DNA of 64,000 bases from Streptomyces sp. NBC_00878 (GCF_026341515.1 NZ_JAPEOK010000004.1:1-64000); one strand, 5' to 3'; shown: positions 40,910 to 49,594, numbered from the stretch's first letter. Translations and numbers: made by a program. The notes: generated from the letters alone by a model not told the origin.

Positions 40910-41542
40910 TTGACCGTCATCCGGTTGTCGTTCGCCGAAGCCTGCGCCGCCGTGGACCGGCTGCACCGCCACCACAAAAGGCCGCAGGGCCACATGTGGA
41001 GCCACGGCGTGCTGACCTCGCAGCAGCGCCTGTGCGGCGTGGCCATCGTGGGCCGCCCGGTGGCCCGCTCGTTCGACGACGGGCTGACGGTGGAGGTGAC
41101 GCGGGTCGCCACGGACGGCACGGCCAACGCGTGCAGTGCGCTGTACGGGGCGGCCTGGAAGAAGGCCCGGGTCGATCATTGGCGGGCGATCACGTACACG
41201 CAGGACGGGGAGACGGGTTCGAGTCTGCGTGCGGCGGGGTGGCGGCTCGTTGCCGAACTGGATCCACGCCGCGGTTGGGACACGCCGTCGCGGCGCAGGG
41301 AGGACCGCGGTGCGGACCGTGTGCGGCGACAACTGTGGGAGCAGGCCCGTGCTGATGCGCCGCCGTTCCCGGATCTGACCGGCCTGCGTCACGAAATTCG
41401 TCACGAAATTCCCTGCCTGGCGTGCGGCGAGTACTTCGCCCTGAACCCAGGCCGCGGCCGTCCGGCCACTCACTGCTCGGACGCGTGCCGCAAGCGGACG
41501 TCCCGTCGGCGGGCCGCGCAACGGCTGGCTCAAGCCGCGTGA
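40910..41542 (+). CDS. XF1762-like protein with C-terminal zinc motif
   Basis: A TTG start gives 210 residues starting with TVIRLSFAEACAAVDRLHRH; GTGs at 40877 or 40883 are alternatives. Residues 1-150 match the XF1762-type phage protein, a GNAT-like fold with HKRPQGHMWSHGV, RPVARSFDDG and ATDGTANACSALYGAAWKKA. The C-terminus has CLACGEYFALNPGRG and HCSDACRKRTSRRRA, a zinc finger-like element. Relatives occur as phage accessory proteins of unproven function. Confidence 0.65.
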   Translation: MTVIRLSFAEACAAVDRLHRHHKRPQGHMWSHGVLTSQQRLCGVAIVGRPVARSFDDGLTVEVTRVATDGTANACSALYGAAWKKARVDHWRAITYTQDGETGSSLRAAGWRLVAELDPRRGWDTPSRRREDRGADRVRRQLWEQARADAPPFPDLTGLRHEIRHEIPCLACGEYFALNPGRGRPATHCSDACRKRTSRRRAAQRLAQAA

Positions 41543-41622
41543 CCACCCATGCAGCACCGGTCGGGCGCATCGGTAGTGCGCCCGACCGGCACCCCGAACC
41601 GTATCGATCCCTTGGAGCCGTC

Positions 41623-43161
41623 TTGAACAGCACACCCGAACCACAGACCGCCGCCGACGTCTGGAACTCCCGCTACCCGATCGGCACCCCGGTCACCGCG
41701 TACCCCGGCGCCCGACCCGAAGACGATCCGAACGGCGAGCGCCTCAACACCCGCACCCGCAGCGAAGCCCAAGTCCTCAGCGGTCACACGGCCGTCGTCT
41801 GGGTCGACGGTCACAGCGCCTGCATCGCTCTCGCTCACGTTGACCCGGTCCAGTCCGCTGACGCGTACAGGCCGCCCGCGAAGTACTGGCGCTCCGACGG
41901 TGCCGAATGTTGCCCTCATGCCCTTCCGGTCGGCCCTGGTTCGTGTGAGGCCTGCTGGGACCTCGTGAAGTGGGATGCCCTCAACGACCCCGACGCCTCG
42001 CCTGCCGTGTCTGTCACCGTGCCGTCCGCCCAGGAACGCCGCGACCGGTACGCGGCCCCGCTGTACGCCCTGATGCGGCAGAACGGCTGGGACGGCGAGC
42101 ACACCGAGCCCGTGGTCCGCGAGATGGACCTGGTGCTCGCCGCGGTGCTGGCTGTCGCGGACGCCGAGCAGGCAGACACGCGGGCCGCCGTGTTGCGGGA
42201 GGCCGCGACCATCGTCCGGTCGATGGACAGCGACTACGCCCTGCAAGAGGCCGCCGAGCACCTCGACGGGCTCGCGGTCGAGGCCGACGAGGAGCGGGAG
42301 GCGCAGGCCAACCTCGACGCGCTGGCGCCGCTCGCCGAGGGCGCACCGTTGCCCGACCTGGACGGCCCCGCGCTCTACGAGAAACTCGTCGGCATGTTCA
42401 GCGGCCCGCTGCCCTGGCCGCCCGACAGCCGCGCCGATCTGGTCACGTTCCGGGAACGGATCGCTGAGGGCCTGTACGCCCACGACCACCCCGGGTGGCG
42501 TGTGTCGATGGTGGAGAGCAGCGTAGGGCCCGTTTACCGGGCGCGTGCCGTTGCGGTCGTCACCGGGCTGCGCAGCCTTGCCGCCGTGTTGCCGCAGCCC
42601 GAAACACAGGCCGGGCACGAAGCGCGTCCGGCCGAGCACGTCTGGCGCGCCGAGCTGTACGACCCGCTGGCCGAGGAATGGGCGCCCGGGACCCGGTACG
42701 TCGACCGCGACCGCGCCGTGAACGCCCTGACCCACGCCCGGCGCATCGGCCCGGCATGGAAGGACGGGACGCCGACCGAGCGCCGTCTCGTCCGGGCGAC
42801 CACCACGTACACCGTCGAAGCCGTGCAGCCCGAGCCCGAGACCGAGACGCACGTGGTCGCGGACGGCTCCGACGACCCGGAGCACGTCGACGACTGCCCC
42901 GGCTGCACGGACTTCAGCCTCACGGGCCATGTCGCCACCGCGCCCGCCGTCGTGTCGCAGCCCGACGAGGAGGCCGACCGGATCTTGGCGTACCGCTCGG
43001 TCGGCGGCCGGATCCTGCGCTGCCTGACCCACATCCCGCAGGAACCCGGCGACGACTTCACCCCGCTCACGTCCGGCGACCTGCCCGACGGCGGGATCTG
43101 CACCTTCCCGGACTGCGGCGCCGACGTCCTGATCCCACAGCAGCCCGACGAGGAGGCCTGA
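41623..43161 (+). CDS. large unknown accessory protein
   Basis: A TTG start with GGAG gives 512 residues. The parts look modular: residues 1-130 form a beta barrel-like domain ending in a CCPHALPVG...CEACWD zinc-like set. Residues 150-260 form a helical domain (LYALMRQNGWDGEHTEPVVR), and residues 330-500 carry further Cys motifs (DDCPGCTDFS, CTFPDCGADV). Similar mosaics are found in Streptomyces phages and prophages. No enzyme motif is evident. Confidence 0.6.
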   Translation: MNSTPEPQTAADVWNSRYPIGTPVTAYPGARPEDDPNGERLNTRTRSEAQVLSGHTAVVWVDGHSACIALAHVDPVQSADAYRPPAKYWRSDGAECCPHALPVGPGSCEACWDLVKWDALNDPDASPAVSVTVPSAQERRDRYAAPLYALMRQNGWDGEHTEPVVREMDLVLAAVLAVADAEQADTRAAVLREAATIVRSMDSDYALQEAAEHLDGLAVEADEEREAQANLDALAPLAEGAPLPDLDGPALYEKLVGMFSGPLPWPPDSRADLVTFRERIAEGLYAHDHPGWRVSMVESSVGPVYRARAVAVVTGLRSLAAVLPQPETQAGHEARPAEHVWRAELYDPLAEEWAPGTRYVDRDRAVNALTHARRIGPAWKDGTPTERRLVRATTTYTVEAVQPEPETETHVVADGSDDPEHVDDCPGCTDFSLTGHVATAPAVVSQPDEEADRILAYRSVGGRILRCLTHIPQEPGDDFTPLTSGDLPDGGICTFPDCGADVLIPQQPDEEA

Positions 43162-43162
43162 C

Positions 43163-43405
43163 ATGGGCGACAACCTTGCCCGCCGATTCGCGGCACGGCA
43201 GGTGCAACTCACCGCCGACGAACTGGAACGCGAAGCCGAGCGCCTCGCGGTCGCCGCCCGCACCTACGCCGACGAGATCGCAGCAGGACGCCACGGCAGC
43301 GCCCACCGTCTGGCGCAGGACGCCGCCGCTCTGGCCCTGACGGAACGACGCCTCGCAGGGATGCGGGACATCGCGGGGCTTTTCGATGAGGAGCCGTCGT
43401 CGTGA
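43163..43405 (+). CDS. 80-residue helical protein
   Basis: Starting two bases after the previous stop, it encodes a charged helical protein (LTADELEREAERLAVAARTY) with predicted coiled coil. It is coupled to the next gene by GTGA. Function is unknown. Confidence 0.6.
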   Translation: MGDNLARRFAARQVQLTADELEREAERLAVAARTYADEIAAGRHGSAHRLAQDAAALALTERRLAGMRDIAGLFDEEPSS

Positions 43406-43548
43406 TCGTGGACCTGTATGAGGCGGTCGACCGGGTGCTGTGGGCGATCGCCTACGGGGCGATCCGCCGCATCCGCGCCTACAAGGTCGGCGCGTACTTG
43501 CGGGCCCGCGCAGACACTGCCACCGGCTACGAACGGACCAACCTGTGA
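43402..43548 (+). CDS. 48-residue protein
   Basis: A GTG overlapping the previous stop starts MIVDLYEAVDRVLWAIAYGA. The frame ends at 43548 in another GTGA overlap. An amphipathic or membrane-touching helix is likely. The coupling on both sides supports it. Confidence 0.55.
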   Translation: MIVDLYEAVDRVLWAIAYGAIRRIRAYKVGAYLRARADTATGYERTNL

Positions 43549-44129
43549 CCAGCCACATCGAGCAGGTTGAGGCCATCAACGCCAAACGTGCCGCGATGCC
43601 CAAAGACCAGCGCGTCAAGGCCGAGGCAGCCGACGCCCCATACCTGCGCATCCAGCTCGCGTACGCGATGCAGCGCGCCGAGGACGCCGAAGCCCGGACC
43701 GGCCCCACCGACGCCCTCGAGCAGCGCCTGGCCGCTATGGAGAAGCTCGCCGCCGCGTGGCAGAAGGAAGCCGAACGCGCCCGCAAAGACCTCGCCGACC
43801 AGGCTTACACGGACGACGCCATCGAGTTCGTTGCCTGGTCCGCACTGGCCGGCCCGCTCCCCGAGGTCGACATCGTGTCCATCCTCAGGACCATCCGACA
43901 GTGCCGGTACCTGGCCACGGAATCCATCCACGTCTTCGCCGACGACCTGAAGAACGCCAAGAAGCGCATCACCGACCTGCATACGCCCGTTCAGCATCTG
44001 GGCCAGACCTGGTGCGACGAATGCTCCGTACGGCGCCGCACGGGCCCCAAGACCGACGAATGGGTGGCGTTCATCGCGCACCCCTGCCAAACCATCCAAG
44101 CCCTCGACAACACGGAGCCCACCACGTGA
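43545..44129 (+). CDS. unknown coiled-coil protein with Cys motif
   Basis: The 194-residue protein starts at a GTG, has a long charged coiled coil (about 5-90, with EQRLAAMEKLAAAWQKEAER), then helices. It ends with WCDECSVRRRTGP, a possible zinc site. Its stop overlaps the ASCH gene start. No family is recognised. Confidence 0.6.
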   Translation: MTSHIEQVEAINAKRAAMPKDQRVKAEAADAPYLRIQLAYAMQRAEDAEARTGPTDALEQRLAAMEKLAAAWQKEAERARKDLADQAYTDDAIEFVAWSALAGPLPEVDIVSILRTIRQCRYLATESIHVFADDLKNAKKRITDLHTPVQHLGQTWCDECSVRRRTGPKTDEWVAFIAHPCQTIQALDNTEPTT

Positions 44130-44587
44130 AAGCTCTGACCGTCCGACAGCCGTACGCCGACGCGATCGCCCACGGTGCGAAGCCCGTCGAGAACCGAACC
44201 AAGCCGCTCCCCCGCAAGTACGAGGGCGTCCAGGTCCTCCTGCACGCCGCGAAGGACCAGCACGTCACCAAAATCACCGCCGTCGGCATCGCACAGTTCA
44301 CCGGCGCCCGCATCACCGACTGGACGGACACCCGCAGCGCGATCCTCGCCGCCATCACGTTCACGGGCTGCCACAAGGCGGCCGACGATCGCTGGTGCTG
44401 CCGTCCGTGGGGGCAGGTCACCACCCGGGTTCAACCCGAGGTGTGGCACTGGGAGATCGGACAGGTGACCCGCCTTGACCAGCCGGTTCCGGCGTCCGGG
44501 GCGCTCGGCTTCTGGCCCGTGCCTGACGACGTCCTGGCTGCCGTGGCCCGGCAGGTCCGCCTGGACAACAAGGAGCCCACCACGTGA
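44126..44587 (+). CDS. ASCH-domain protein
   Basis: The 153-residue product starts MKALTVRQPYADAIAHGAKPVENR, given in segments: MKALTVRQPYADAI, AHGAKPVENRTKP. These are the exact hallmarks of ASCH domains (the W/Y-x2-I-x2-G-x-K-x3-E-x-R/N motif). LLHAAKDQH and ITFTGCHKA complete the beta-barrel. ASCH proteins bind RNA or modified nucleosides; phage copies may act on RNA or modified bases. It is coupled to both neighbours by GTGA. Confidence 0.85.
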   Translation: MKALTVRQPYADAIAHGAKPVENRTKPLPRKYEGVQVLLHAAKDQHVTKITAVGIAQFTGARITDWTDTRSAILAAITFTGCHKAADDRWCCRPWGQVTTRVQPEVWHWEIGQVTRLDQPVPASGALGFWPVPDDVLAAVARQVRLDNKEPTT

Positions 44588-45384
44588 GCCACATGAAGGG
44601 CCCGGGTCCGCAGCCATGCTGCGATGCACAGGCGGAACGCGACCAGTACGCGGCAGCATCCCGGCACCTCGCCTACCGGATACGGCACACGGCGTACATC
44701 TGGGCGACGACGCTGCCGGAGACGATCCGGACGGCGGACGTTGTCGAGGCCCTGTCCGGGATGGCCTCCCACGTACCCGACCGGCCCGAACTGCGGGATG
44801 ACCTATGGATGCGGATCGCCGGAGCCTATGAGGCCAGGTTCGAGAACGACGGCCACCCCGAGGACGCACGGCACGCAGCAGACGAAGCGATGTCGGTCGT
44901 ACAGCCCGTAATCACCGAGCTGAAAGACTCACGGGAAGCCGCCGAGAAACGCCTCCAAGCGGTCACGGAAGCCGTCATCCTGTGGCGGGACCGCCCCGGC
45001 GGCGACATCGGTCTTGCGATTGCGCTCGCCGGGATCCTGGACATCGAGCAGCCGGAGCCGCCCGCATCGGCCGCCCTCGTGCGCGTGCTCCGCGAATGCG
45101 ACCGGATCGAGCGAGCCGTACAAGGCAACCCCACCACTCCGGACTTCGACGGCGCCTACCTCGCCTGCATCGGCCACATCCGGGAGGCGGCAGGACCCGT
45201 CCAGGTGGAGACGGATCCGAGGCAGTCCGCCTACGACGCCGTCCTGGCGTACATCCGCCAGCAGCCGGTCGACTTCATGCCCACCACTGTCGTCGACCGC
45301 AACGCGATGATCTGGGACGTCGTACACGCCGCCCTGGACGCGGTCGGCGTCCCGGAACCCGGCACGCAGCTGAAGGAGGACTGA
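44584..45384 (+). CDS. unknown 266-residue helical protein
   Basis: A GTG overlapping the ASCH stop starts MSHMKGPGPQPCCDAQAERD. The product is largely helical, with a short CC pair and several amphipathic repeats (AADEAMSVVQPVITELKDSR). No enzyme or membrane motif is seen. Confidence 0.6.
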   Translation: MSHMKGPGPQPCCDAQAERDQYAAASRHLAYRIRHTAYIWATTLPETIRTADVVEALSGMASHVPDRPELRDDLWMRIAGAYEARFENDGHPEDARHAADEAMSVVQPVITELKDSREAAEKRLQAVTEAVILWRDRPGGDIGLAIALAGILDIEQPEPPASAALVRVLRECDRIERAVQGNPTTPDFDGAYLACIGHIREAAGPVQVETDPRQSAYDAVLAYIRQQPVDFMPTTVVDRNAMIWDVVHAALDAVGVPEPGTQLKED

Positions 45385-45385
45385 C

Positions 45386-46198
45386 GTGCTGCACTCCGTA
45401 CCCGCCCCTGCCGAGGAGCAGCGGCCGAAGAAGACGTTCCCCGAACTCGTCGCCGCCATCTATGAGGACGACCGGGTCGGGCACGAAACCCGCGAGCTGC
45501 TCCTGGCCGTCGCGTACGCGGTGGACCTTGCCAAGCGGGAGGACGGCGTCAGCCCGCTGAGGTTGGCACGCCGGAAGCTGGGTGTGGAGCACGGCCGGCA
45601 GGCCCGCTACGACCGCCTCGTCTCCGCGGACGCGCCCCGCTACAAGCCACCCCAGGACACTGCCGATTGGGGGCCCAGCGGTGCGCCGGGCTGCGAGGCC
45701 CCGCGCCTGCGCCGGTACGTCTACCGGCCACGCCAAGCCCCCTCACCCTTCGACGATGAGGCCGTCGTCCGGTTGCGTCCGCTACCCGAGACGATCGTGC
45801 ACGTCGGCCCGGACCACGTCGACCCAGTCGACTACCGCAACGAGCACCGGATCTGCGGCGCCAACTCCCACCGCCGCGTCCTGGAGAAGGACCCCCGCAC
45901 CGGATGGATCACCGCGCACTGGTTCTGCAAGCGCCACACGGACCAAGCCGACCGCGTCACCGAACAGGTCCGCGAACAGAACGATCAGGCACCCGAACCG
46001 ATCCCCAACACCGGCGGCCTGCTCCCCTGCTACTTCAACGCCGACTGGGCGAAGGTCTACAAGTACTACCGGCCCCGGTGGGAAGTCCCTCAGTACGGGC
46101 TGTGCGCGGACGACTGGCCCACCGATGTTGCGTCCGCACGGTCGACCATGCACTCACGGATGCGCGTCATCGACGGCGCCGACTTGGAGGGTGAGTGA
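45386..46198 (+). CDS. unknown 270-residue protein
   Basis: A GTG at 45386 starts MLHSVPAPAEEQRPKKTFPE. Residues 1-70 are helical (LLLAVAYAVDLAKREDGVSP), resembling a small DNA-binding bundle. The rest has HRICGANSHRRV, WFCKRHTDQ and YGLCADDW, so Cys/His residues may bind zinc. It is coupled to the next gene. No family is recognised. Confidence 0.6.
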   Translation: MLHSVPAPAEEQRPKKTFPELVAAIYEDDRVGHETRELLLAVAYAVDLAKREDGVSPLRLARRKLGVEHGRQARYDRLVSADAPRYKPPQDTADWGPSGAPGCEAPRLRRYVYRPRQAPSPFDDEAVVRLRPLPETIVHVGPDHVDPVDYRNEHRICGANSHRRVLEKDPRTGWITAHWFCKRHTDQADRVTEQVREQNDQAPEPIPNTGGLLPCYFNADWAKVYKYYRPRWEVPQYGLCADDWPTDVASARSTMHSRMRVIDGADLEGE

Positions 46199-46425
46199 GG
46201 CGCCGGGTGTCGCGGCGGGAGATCGTCCGTCGTCTGGAAGCCGTCGAAGCGCAACTCGCCCAGCGTCCCGCGCCCCTGCTCCCCGGCCAGGAGGCGATCA
46301 CGGTGGCGACGATCGGCCACCACACCTACCTGGGCCCCGGACTGTGCCGCGAGGATCTGTACGGCACCATCTGCGGCGCACACCGGGACGCCCACCAGTT
46401 GATTGCCGAGGAAGACCTGCTGTGA
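46195..46425 (+). CDS. 76-residue protein
   Basis: A GTG overlapping the previous stop starts MRRRVSRREIVRRLEAVEAQ, a coiled helix, then a small globular end with LCREDLYGTICGAHRDAHQ. It is the last gene of the rightward accessory operon and converges on the regulator gene at 46429. Confidence 0.55.
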   Translation: MRRRVSRREIVRRLEAVEAQLAQRPAPLLPGQEAITVATIGHHTYLGPGLCREDLYGTICGAHRDAHQLIAEEDLL

Positions 46426-46428
46426 CGG

Positions 46429-47508
46429 TCAGGCGGCCGACTCCGTGACCGTGTCGTCCGTGGCGTCCGTGCCGGCTATCGCGTTCCCGTCGTCGACCTG
46501 ATGGTCGGGGGACGTCGCCCACCGATAGGTGAGCTCATGCAGCGTCTGAACCCCCCACAGGGCCTTCAACGCCGTGATCTCGTCGGTGAGTTTGCGCGGT
46601 GACATGCCCAGGCGGGTGGCGGTGAGGCGTTGCTGGATACCGGCCGCGACGTCCCGCAGGATCGCCCGCTGCAACGCGGTCGTACGGATCCCTCCCCCGG
46701 GCTGTGAGACGGCGTCCACGGCCCGTACACCGGCCCGGCAGCGCAGTTCTCCGTGCCACGGTGACGCCCGATGCCACGCCTCATCGAACACCGCGGCGAC
46801 GAAGGCGACCAGGGCGCGGTCGGTGACGTACCAGGCCGCGTGCGGCGGGGAGCCCTCCACCACATGGTCGGTGATGAACGCGTGCTTCCTGTCGACGACG
46901 ATGCAGCGTTCGAACGGCGCCACCAACGTCCGGTAGGAGGCACCCCGCCCGGACATGATGTGCGCGCCCTCCGCGGTCACCGGATGGTCCCGCACCGTGT
47001 CCCGGTACAACGTCCGCAGCACCACGCCGCGTTCGAGCGCGCTGGTGTCGCGGTCGACGGAACGGTTCTGCAGGTTCTTCGTCCTCGGCCCGCCCGGCTG
47101 AGCCGCCAGGATCTCGTGCTCCGCCGAACCCACCACGTCGTCCAGGCGGGCGTTCACCATCGCCGGCGCGTCCAGGAACTCACTGCCGCCGCCGGCCCGC
47201 CACTGCGACGCCTCATAGTGCACCGCCAGCCGCTCCGACAGATCCGGCATCGCCTTCAGACGGGCGACACGCCGTTCAGCCTCCTCGATCTCCTCCCGGA
47301 CTTTCCGCTGAGCAACCTTGACCGGATCCAGGACGACAGGTACGTGCGGGCGGTCCGGATCGAATCCGACAGCCCCCCATTCCACGAGTTCGTCGAAATG
47401 TTTCTTGCTTTCGTCCGGGACCTTTTCCTGACGGGCGATCAATCCGTATACGCGGACCGCATCCGCCGACAAAAAGCCTCTGTCACCAGGTGTGTTACCT
47501 GTGGCCAA
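46429..47508 (-). CDS. TrmB/LuxR-like transcriptional regulator, candidate peptide receptor
   Basis: A TTG at 47508 with GGGGGAG seven bases upstream gives 359 residues. Residues 10-55 are a TrmB-like winged helix (LSADAVRVYGLIARQEKVPD). A coiled coil covers 62-90, and a middle domain about 100-260 includes the RCIVVDRKHAFI strand of phospholipase-D-like sensor regions. A LuxR-type C-terminal HTH lies at about 278-332 (LRDVAAGIQQRLTATRLGMS). Streptomyces has many such regulators. It is divergent from a gene for a small secreted repeat peptide, so it may sense that peptide or a product of it. Confidence 0.75.
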   Translation of the reverse strand: MATGNTPGDRGFLSADAVRVYGLIARQEKVPDESKKHFDELVEWGAVGFDPDRPHVPVVLDPVKVAQRKVREEIEEAERRVARLKAMPDLSERLAVHYEASQWRAGGGSEFLDAPAMVNARLDDVVGSAEHEILAAQPGGPRTKNLQNRSVDRDTSALERGVVLRTLYRDTVRDHPVTAEGAHIMSGRGASYRTLVAPFERCIVVDRKHAFITDHVVEGSPPHAAWYVTDRALVAFVAAVFDEAWHRASPWHGELRCRAGVRAVDAVSQPGGGIRTTALQRAILRDVAAGIQQRLTATRLGMSPRKLTDEITALKALWGVQTLHELTYRWATSPDHQVDDGNAIAGTDATDDTVTESAA

Positions 47509-47779
47509 CGATCTGCTCCCCCATCAGAACCCTGATCAACTGCGAGTCTCCGCAATGCGCACACGCGCACCCGCAAAAGTACAAAACCGTAACTCCGATA
47601 CGGCAGCCTATCCGTGGGGCGTCCCCCGGCGCCGGTACTCCGCATCCTCCCCACCACCTACGGTGTGTCTACTGCCAGCACACACCACGGGGGTGAGGAC
47701 TCGCAGCAGGATGCGCAGCACCACAAGCCGGGGCCGCCCCACAATCATGTACCGGACATGACGAAAGGATCCCCTGACT
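47509..47779. promoter_or_regulatory. divergent control region of regulator and peptide genes
   Basis: This 271-base region separates the two starts. It contains an inverted repeat GGTGTGT (47662-47668) with ACACACC (47680-47686), a possible operator, and several GCGCAC-type repeats near 47556-47573. The peptide gene has AAAGGA ten bases before its GTG. No clear -10/-35 pair was fixed on either strand. Confidence 0.5.
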
Positions 47780-47977
47780 GTGAAGCCCGTACGACGCGCA
47801 CTCGCAGCCCTCGCCCTCACCGCGGCCGCCGTACTCACCCTGGCCGGTGTCGACGGAACCGCCACACCGCCGGACACCGCATGGGGAGCCGCCACCACAA
47901 CCGCCGACCCGGCCACGCCGCCCGCCGACGAGCCCACCGGGCCGGCCGTCACACCCCTCGACACCGCATGGGGATAA
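47780..47977 (+). CDS. secreted peptide precursor with duplicated DTAWG motif
   Basis: The 65-residue product has an N-terminal signal: basic KPVRR, a hydrophobic core (about 7-23) and a likely signal peptidase site after GTA at 28. The mature 37 residues begin TPPDTAWG (29-36) and end TPLDTAWG (58-65), joined by an Ala/Thr/Pro spacer. Two near-identical octapeptides, one at the very C-terminus, are the build of peptide pheromone precursors. The gene is divergent from a LuxR-type regulator. A signalling role is inferred; a small cell-surface protein is the alternative. Confidence 0.7.
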   Translation: MKPVRRALAALALTAAAVLTLAGVDGTATPPDTAWGAATTTADPATPPADEPTGPAVTPLDTAWG

Positions 47978-47994
47978 CCCCCAGCCTGTAGACC

Positions 47995-48026
47995 GCCCGG
48001 CAGGTCGCCCCCAGCGCCTGCCGGGC
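47995..48026 (+). terminator. hairpin after the secreted peptide gene
   Basis: GCCCGGCAGG and CCTGCCGGGC pair perfectly over ten bases around a 12-base loop, 17 bases after the stop. It makes the peptide gene a separate short transcript. Confidence 0.8.
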
Positions 48027-48078
48027 CCCGGGCCGGGCCGGGGGAAGGCCTCGCCGAAACTGCGGCAGCGTAGACCGC

Positions 48079-48630
48079 ATGACCCCCACCCAAGTCGAAT
48101 GGCGGCCGATAGCCGAGTTCCCCTACGAGGTCAGCAACCACGGCCGCGTCCGACGTTCCACCGGCGGCAGTAACTGCACGAAGCCTGGACGCGTCTTGAA
48201 GGGTTCCGTCGACCGCTACGGATACATAGTTGTCCGGCTGTCCCGGAACGGCCAGGTGCACGACCGCAAGGTCCACCGGCTGGTCTGCGAAGCCTTCCAT
48301 GGCCCTTCAGAGCTGCAAGTCCGCCACTTGGACGGGAACCGCAGCAACAATACTGTGGCCAACCTGCTGTGGGGCACGGCAGGTGAAAACGCTGCCGACC
48401 GTGACCTGCACGGTACGCATCGGCGAGGGGAGCGCAGCCCCCGAGCCAAGCTGACTAACCGGCAGGTTGCCCAGATCAGGAGGGAACACGCGCGGGCCCG
48501 GGTGGGACGCCAGAGAGTTCCTCGTGGCTGGCTACCCGTGGTTGCCGATCATTACGGCCTCACCATTCACGGCCTGGCCACGATCCTTTACCACAACGGA
48601 TACGCAGATCAGGGAGCGGCCCAACCATGA
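48079..48630 (+). CDS. HNH homing endonuclease (NUMOD4-HNH-HTH)
   Basis: The 183-residue protein starts with a NUMOD4 segment (EWRPIAEFPYEVSNHGRVRR). The HNH_3 nuclease follows: KVHRLVCEAFHG (H66), VRHLDGNRSNNTVANLLWGT (H83, N87, N95). The end is a DNA-recognition HTH (KLTNRQVAQIRREHA, VVADHYGLTIHGLA). This is the standard free-standing homing endonuclease of phages. It is not inserted in an obvious gene; it sits between the peptide gene and a HAD phosphatase gene, overlapping the latter by ATGA. Confidence 0.9.
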   Translation: MTPTQVEWRPIAEFPYEVSNHGRVRRSTGGSNCTKPGRVLKGSVDRYGYIVVRLSRNGQVHDRKVHRLVCEAFHGPSELQVRHLDGNRSNNTVANLLWGTAGENAADRDLHGTHRRGERSPRAKLTNRQVAQIRREHARARVGRQRVPRGWLPVVADHYGLTIHGLATILYHNGYADQGAAQP

Positions 48631-48998
48631 CCAAGACCGTGGCAGTGGACTTCGACAAAGTGATCCACGCATACAGTAAGGGATGGCAGGACGGCACTAT
48701 CTACGACCCGCCCCTCCCCGGCGCCCTCGAAGGTCTCACCGCCCTGATGGAGACGTACGCCGTGTTCATCCACACCACCCGCGACGCCGCCTCTGTGGCC
48801 TCGTGGCTGGCCGACCGGGGCTTCGACACCGTCGTCGACGTCGAAGGCCCCAAGCACCCGAAGCGCGAGTTCTGGAACGAACAAGATGCCCTCCTGGTCA
48901 CCGACCGCAAGCTGCCGGCCGTCGCGTACATCGACGACCGCGCCATCCGCTTCCAGCACTGGGAGCAGGCCCTCCACGACATCGGCAATGTGACCTGA
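48627..48998 (+). CDS. HAD-like phosphatase
   Basis: The 123-residue product starts MTKTVAVDFDKVIHAYSKGW with the HAD nucleophile pair D8-x-D10. It has motif II Thr in FIHTTRD (about 49-51), a basic PKHPKREF and motif III/IV acids in AYIDDRAIRF. It is close to polynucleotide 3'-phosphatase-like HADs carried by phages. Such enzymes repair DNA or RNA ends, which would fit beside a homing nuclease. The substrate cannot be told from the sequence. Confidence 0.75.
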   Translation: MTKTVAVDFDKVIHAYSKGWQDGTIYDPPLPGALEGLTALMETYAVFIHTTRDAASVASWLADRGFDTVVDVEGPKHPKREFWNEQDALLVTDRKLPAVAYIDDRAIRFQHWEQALHDIGNVT

Positions 48999-49471
48999 TG
49001 GCCCGCATCTCCGCATCGCCATCCCCGTACGTCCGCCTGCGCCGACGGCCGGACGACGACCGGCTGTACGTGACCAGTAACGGCAGCACCGAAGCCGGCT
49101 ACCTAGCCGAGGCCTCCATCCAGTACAGCGTCGGAGACGTGCCGCTCCTGCACTTCGAACTCGAGGAGCACCCATCCGACTTGTACGGCGACGGCATCGA
49201 CGCCGCCCGGCACGACATCAGTGTCGACCGGATCCTCCTTCACGACTTGCAGGAACTGTCCAAGTCCGTCCGGTCTCACGAGCATCCGTTCCACGCTCTG
49301 CTCAAGGTCCTGGACCAGGTCCGCCCGTATCTGAGTGAGGCGATGCCGCCGTGCGGGCACGAGGACGTCATCGACACCAGCACCCTGGGCGACGCGACCA
49401 GCCGCGGCATGTGCGTGTGGTGTCCGGTGGACATGATCCTACTGAACGACGAATGGATGCCTTCCTCCTGA
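48998..49471 (+). CDS. unknown protein with Cys motif
   Basis: The ATG overlaps the HAD stop by one base. The 157-residue product starts MARISASPSPYVRLRRRPDD, has a beta-rich first half and helices, then CGHEDVI and CVWCPVDM, a possible zinc site. No family is recognised. Confidence 0.6.
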   Translation: MARISASPSPYVRLRRRPDDDRLYVTSNGSTEAGYLAEASIQYSVGDVPLLHFELEEHPSDLYGDGIDAARHDISVDRILLHDLQELSKSVRSHEHPFHALLKVLDQVRPYLSEAMPPCGHEDVIDTSTLGDATSRGMCVWCPVDMILLNDEWMPSS

Positions 49472-49594
49472 ACGCCTGCGTCCGCGCCTGTGGTCGTGGG
49501 AGGCTTGCCGGGTTGCTGATGCGGTTCATCCCCCGTGGCCGTATCGGCTGACACTGCCCGGACCGCGATCCGCAAATTGCGCCTGGGGTTCTTG

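Noticed and set aside
47490..47761. Plus-strand frames across the region between regulator and peptide gene
   Set aside because: They have no ribosome sites, carry Pro/His-rich shadow-type sequence and cover the region expected to hold the divergent promoters.
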